This document shows, piece by piece, positions 5,839 through 8,646 of a stretch of DNA of 8,646 bases. Position numbers and translations under genes: made by a program. How positions within the stretch are numbered: position 1 is the stretch's first letter; each line of letters opens with the position of its first letter. The stretch lies in assembly GCA_002317595.1 (NCBI GenBank), contig DCHL01000134.1:2738-11383 (forward strand), in the 5' to 3' direction. This DNA comes from Lachnospiraceae bacterium UBA1753 (lineage in GTDB: Bacteria > Bacillota > Clostridia > Lachnospirales > Lachnospiraceae). Below the pieces are notes generated by a model that was not told the origin of the DNA, searched no databases, and worked only from the letters and a program-made list of their open reading frames with translations.

Positions 5839-8022
5839 GAAAATGTAAAACAATTTCATTTATGTAACGACAGCGTTAGTTACATCATTGGCGTTCTTCC
5901 CACTGGTGATTTGGGACACTTTTACTTTGGACGTAAGATTCACGACACGGAGGGAATTGCGATGCCTTGCAATCCTTTCCCCAGGCCGATGACATGTAAT
6001 CCCAACAAGATTGATGACTTTTCTCCTGAGCTTAGCAGCTTTGAGTATCCTTCTTTCGGACGTGGTGATTACAGGAATCCTGCATATGAGATTCTGCAGG
6101 GCAATGGCTCAAGGGTGAGTCAGTTCGAGTATGACGGTTATGAGATCGTGCAGGGTAAGCCTGCTATTGATGGAATGCCTTCAACCTACGCTAATTCGGA
6201 GGATGAAGCGCAGACACTTATAATCTCTCTGGTGGATAAGCTGACAGGAATCAGACAGAAGCTTTATTACACCATATTCAGGGATTATCCGGTTGTCACA
6301 AGGCGCGTTTCCTTCATTAATGAAGGTGAGGAGCAGGTGACCATCACAAAGGCTCTGAGTATGAGCATCGATCTCCCTGACCAGGATTATGAGTGGATTC
6401 AGTTCCAAGGAGCCTGGGGACGTGAGCGATTTCCTGTAAAGCGGGAAGTTACTGGTGGAGCAATTTCCATCGAGAGTATGAGGGGAATTTCAAGTTCTAA
6501 TTTTAATCCCTTCTTTATCCTTAAGAGACCGACAACAGATGAAGATCATGGGGAGGCCATGGGAATCCACCTTGTATACAGTGGTAATTTCCGCGCAATG
6601 GCAGAAGGGGATTCCTTTGATAAGCTCCGTGTATCCATAGGTGTGAACGACAGATGGTTCCAGTGGCCTTTGGGAAAGGGGGAGAGTTTTGATACCCCTG
6701 AAGCGGTGATATCTTTTTCTGACAACGGTCTTGGTGCTCTCAGCAGAAGTATCCACAGATTCTTTAACAACAACCTTGTGAGAAGTGTTTATAAGAACAG
6801 GCCGAGGCCGATACTTCTCAACAATTGGGAAGCAACCAACATGTCCTTTGATGAGCAGTCCATTCTTAAGATTGCCAAGAAGGGTAAGGAAGCCGGCGTT
6901 GAGCTATTTGTCCTTGATGATGGATGGTTTGGCAAGAGAGATGACGATTATGCAGGTCTTGGTGACTGGGTTGTTAATACGAAGAAGCTCCCTGATGGAA
7001 TAACGGGTCTCGCACAGAAGGTTCGCGACATGGGACTTGAGATGGGTCTCTGGATTGAGCCTGAGATGGTGAATGAAGACTCTGATTTGTTCAGGGCACA
7101 TCCTGACTGGGTTCTTGCAGCTCCTGGACGGGACAAGTCCCTTGGAAGACATCAGATGGTGCTTGATTTCTCGAGAAAAGAAGTAGTAGATGCAATATTT
7201 GACATGTTGTTCGCAGTGATCGATGGTTCCGGACTTACCTACATCAAGTGGGATATGAACAGATCGCTGACTGAGGTGTACAGTGCAGTAGCGGATTCTG
7301 ATTCACAGGGTACAATTTATCATAAGTACGTTCTTGGTGTTTACTCTCTGTATGAGAAGCTGATTAAGGCCTTTCCGGAAATCCTGTTTGAGTCGTGCTC
7401 AAGCGGAGGATCCAGATTTGACGCAGGTCTTCTGTATTACGCTCCTCAGGCATGGTGTTCAGATGACACAGATGGTATCGAGCGAATTAAGATTCAGTAT
7501 GGCACATCCTTTGGATATCCCATTGTTTCGATGGGATCACATGTATCTGAAGTACCGAATCAGCAGACTGGCAGAATGGTTCCAATTGAGACAAGAGCTG
7601 CCGTTGCATATTTCGGAACCTTTGGATACGAGCTTGACCTCAATGAGCTTTCGGATGAAGAGTTCGAGAAGGTTAAGAAGCAGATTGTATTTATGAAGGA
7701 ATACAGGGAAGTCATCCAGTATGGTGATTTCTATAGAATCAGTTCTCCCTTCGAGGCTGACATTGTATCCTGGATGAGTGTTTCAGCGGATAAAAAATGT
7801 GCAGTAGCTGCAATATATAAGATTCATACTCCGGCTAACGGTAGTCTTCCAAGAGTAAAGCTTAAGGGTCTTGATCCAGACAGGCTCTATACTGATGACA
7901 GAGGGCAGAGTTATTACGGTGATTATCTTATGAATGTCGGCGTTGAAGCATACGATAGAGAAGAAATGTTTAATGCCCAATTTGGAGACTATCGTTCAAA
8001 GATGATAGTACTGAAGGCATAA
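5821..8022 (+). CDS. aga: Alpha-galactosidase, glycoside hydrolase family 36
   Basis: A 733-residue enzyme that hydrolyses terminal alpha-1,6-galactose from melibiose, raffinose and related oligosaccharides with retention. The length is normal for bacterial GH36. The N-terminal beta-rich domain (to about 330) is followed by the TIM barrel (about 335-640) and a C-terminal beta domain. Active-site segments are Trp336 in NNWEATN, DDGWFG (Asp366-Asp367), LWIEPEMVN, nucleophile Asp478 in KWDMN, ESCSSGGSRFD (524-534) and SDDTDGIER with acid/base Asp548. These numbers coincide with those I recall for the Geobacillus AgaA/AgaB enzymes, supporting the start at 5821. No signal peptide is present, so it acts in the cytoplasm on imported sugar. 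The ribosome binding site is a weaker GTGGAG about 8 nt before the ATG. The gene diverges from the AraC gene and precedes a sugar-binding lipoprotein gene with its own promoter region. Confidence 0.96.
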   Translation: MNIIIHENVKQFHLCNDSVSYIIGVLPTGDLGHFYFGRKIHDTEGIAMPCNPFPRPMTCNPNKIDDFSPELSSFEYPSFGRGDYRNPAYEILQGNGSRVSQFEYDGYEIVQGKPAIDGMPSTYANSEDEAQTLIISLVDKLTGIRQKLYYTIFRDYPVVTRRVSFINEGEEQVTITKALSMSIDLPDQDYEWIQFQGAWGRERFPVKREVTGGAISIESMRGISSSNFNPFFILKRPTTDEDHGEAMGIHLVYSGNFRAMAEGDSFDKLRVSIGVNDRWFQWPLGKGESFDTPEAVISFSDNGLGALSRSIHRFFNNNLVRSVYKNRPRPILLNNWEATNMSFDEQSILKIAKKGKEAGVELFVLDDGWFGKRDDDYAGLGDWVVNTKKLPDGITGLAQKVRDMGLEMGLWIEPEMVNEDSDLFRAHPDWVLAAPGRDKSLGRHQMVLDFSRKEVVDAIFDMLFAVIDGSGLTYIKWDMNRSLTEVYSAVADSDSQGTIYHKYVLGVYSLYEKLIKAFPEILFESCSSGGSRFDAGLLYYAPQAWCSDDTDGIERIKIQYGTSFGYPIVSMGSHVSEVPNQQTGRMVPIETRAAVAYFGTFGYELDLNELSDEEFEKVKKQIVFMKEYREVIQYGDFYRISSPFEADIVSWMSVSADKKCAVAAIYKIHTPANGSLPRVKLKGLDPDRLYTDDRGQSYYGDYLMNVGVEAYDREEMFNAQFGDYRSKMIVLKA

Positions 8023-8033
8023 AAACAAATACA

Positions 8034-8077
8034 GAAGTCACATTTTGACATATCATGGAAACATGATACCATACCAT
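8034..8077 (+). promoter_or_regulatory. Candidate AraC-regulator operator upstream of the binding-protein gene (copy B)
   Basis: GTCACATTTTGACATATCA (8037-8055) matches copy A at 17 of 19 positions, and ACCATACC (8068-8075) matches its ACCATGCC at the same spacing. The GTCA-N5-TGAC dyad core is retained. Between the two blocks lies a perfect inverted repeat not shared with copy A: TATCATG (8051-8057), spacer GAAA, CATGATA (8062-8068). CATATCA (8048-8054 register) and CATACCA (8070-8076) are about 21 bp apart, two helical turns, the usual half-site spacing of AraC proteins. Confidence 0.55.
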
Positions 8078-8098
8078 TCCTCTTTCTAAAAATATAAG
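8070..8098 (+). promoter_or_regulatory. Candidate promoter of the sugar-binding protein gene
   Basis: TATAAG (8093-8098) is a 5/6 match to the -10 consensus, 17 bp after CATACC in the -35 position. It sits 56 bp after the first base of the shared operator block, the same distance as TATATT in the aga promoter. An alternative is TTGACA (8045-8050) with TACCAT (8067-8072) at 16 bp, which has a perfect -35 but a poor -10 and lies inside the operator. The 157-bp gap (8023-8179) holds no gene. Confidence 0.45.
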
Positions 8099-8104
8099 AT
8101 TTAA

Positions 8105-8114
8105 CTGTCGACAG
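8105..8114 (+). promoter_or_regulatory. Palindrome at the predicted transcription start
   Basis: CTGTCGACAG is a perfect 10-bp palindrome that starts about 7 bp after the proposed -10, so it would overlap the start of the transcript. It could be a second operator or chance; no copy was seen in the aga promoter. Confidence 0.3.
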
Positions 8115-8179
8115 GGAGAAAGAAAGAGGTTTTATTACAAAACAAATATGGAGTTATTACTTTAACGGGAGGATTAAAA

Positions 8180-8646
8180 ATGAAAATTAAGAGAATAGCA
8201 GCTCTTCTGATGAGCTCAATCATGGTTCTTTCACTTGCTGGATGTGGATCTGCAGCCGCACCCGCAGCAGCACCTGCAGCAGAAGCTCCTGCAGCAGAGG
8301 AGAAGGCTGAAGAGGCAGCTCCTGCAGCAGAGGAGAAGGCTGAGGAAGCACCTGTTATGGAAGGCAGCAAGGAAGGCGAGCTTACCGTAACAATTTGGGA
8401 TGAGGGACAGAGACCTGGACTTCAGCAGATCGTTGATGAGTGGTCAGCTCAGTCTGGCGTTAAGGCTACAATCCAGGTAGTTGGATGGAATGATTACTGG
8501 ACACTGCTCGAGGCAGGCGCTACAGGCGGCGAGCTTCCTGACGTATTCTGGATGCATTCAAACGTTGCTCAGATGTACATGGAGAACGATATGCTTCTCG
8601 ACCTTACAGATAAGATTGCAGCAAGCGACAAGATCGATCTTTCAAA
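8180..8646 (+). CDS. Sugar ABC transporter substrate-binding lipoprotein, 5' part (runs off window)
   Basis: The first 155 codons of an extracellular family-1 solute-binding protein. MKIKRIAALLMSSIMVLSLAGC is a lipoprotein signal peptide with lipobox LAGC (19-22), so Cys22 would be lipidated and the protein anchored outside the membrane. Residues about 23-60 are an Ala/Pro/Glu/Lys-rich linker. The folded domain then begins with GELTVTIWDEGQRPGLQQIVDEW and continues through VVGWNDYWTLLEAGATGGELPDVFWMH, the standard N-lobe pattern of sugar-binding proteins. GGGAGG at 8167-8172 gives 7-nt spacing. Placement after an intracellular alpha-galactosidase suggests a raffinose/melibiose-type ligand (RafE/MsmE-like role), and two permease genes would be expected just beyond the window. 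Codons are restricted (mostly GCA/GCT, CTT, ACA), consistent with high expression. Confidence 0.92.
   Translation, partial: MKIKRIAALLMSSIMVLSLAGCGSAAAPAAAPAAEAPAAEEKAEEAAPAAEEKAEEAPVMEGSKEGELTVTIWDEGQRPGLQQIVDEWSAQSGVKATIQVVGWNDYWTLLEAGATGGELPDVFWMHSNVAQMYMENDMLLDLTDKIAASDKIDLS
8285..8350 (+). repeat. Two tandem 33-bp repeats in the lipoprotein linker
   Basis: Two adjacent units, 8285-8317 and 8318-8350, differ at two bases and both encode APAAEEKAEEA. The upstream codons contain shorter Ala-Pro fragments of the same theme. The unit keeps the reading frame, so copy number can change linker length without breaking the gene. Confidence 0.85.

Noticed and set aside
8045..8072. TTGACA-16-TACCAT as the main promoter of the binding-protein gene
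   Set aside because: The -35 is perfect, but the -10 is poor and it lies inside the shared operator. TATAAG at 8093 is at the same distance from the operator as the aga -10, so it was preferred; the first option stays possible.
8101..8370. Ala/Ser-rich - strand open frame opposite the lipoprotein start
   Set aside because: It is the reverse reading of the GCA/GCT-rich repeat linker, and its composition comes entirely from that repeat.
1..8646. CRISPR array, insertion sequence, tRNA/rRNA, riboswitch
   Set aside because: No regularly spaced repeats, transposase-like frame with terminal repeats, cloverleaf-like sequence or recognisable aptamer core was found; the intergenic gaps are all under 160 bp.

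Overview
The window looks like chromosomal DNA of a low-to-moderate GC Firmicute, most likely a Lachnospiraceae member (Butyrivibrio-like gut or rumen anaerobe). The grounds are strong AGGAGG-type ribosome binding sites about 7 nt before most starts, a Bce-type peptide-antibiotic ABC transporter, paired flavodoxin-fold reductases, and an AraC regulator divergent from an intracellular GH36 alpha-galactosidase followed by a lipoprotein sugar-binding protein with an Ala/Pro/Glu-rich linker. The taxonomic call is inference from gene style; there is no marker gene.

Region 1 (1-4772, + strand) is a run of closely spaced genes: the 3' end of an ABC ATPase, a BceB-like FtsX-family permease (TAATG overlap), an alpha/beta-hydrolase esterase-like protein, then after a 100-bp gap two flavodoxin-fold proteins overlapping by 10 bp, and a 71-residue membrane protein. 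The ATPase and permease should form an antimicrobial-peptide sensing/resistance transporter. The functions of the genes behind it are not fixed by sequence. A strong hairpin with a T-rich tail (4800-4844) closes the region.

Region 2 (4806-8646) is an alpha-galactoside utilisation locus: an AraC-family regulator (- strand), a divergent 154-bp control region, a GH36 alpha-galactosidase (+), and the start of a sugar ABC transporter substrate-binding lipoprotein (+) that runs off the window. The expected logic is capture of raffinose/melibiose-type sugars outside the cell, ABC import, intracellular removal of galactose, and control by the AraC protein.

The most informative non-coding signal is a sequence shared without gaps by the two sugar-gene promoters (copies starting at 5700 and 8037). 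The first 19 bp agree at 17 positions, an ACCATRCC block follows at the same spacing, and a -10-like hexamer lies at the same distance in both. This is the best candidate for the operator of the neighbouring AraC protein. No CRISPR array, insertion sequence, tRNA or rRNA was seen, and no clearly undescribed system. The less ordinary items are this paired operator, an Isf-like cysteine motif in a flavodoxin-fold protein that has lost its phosphate loop, and the enzymes carried behind the Bce transporter.
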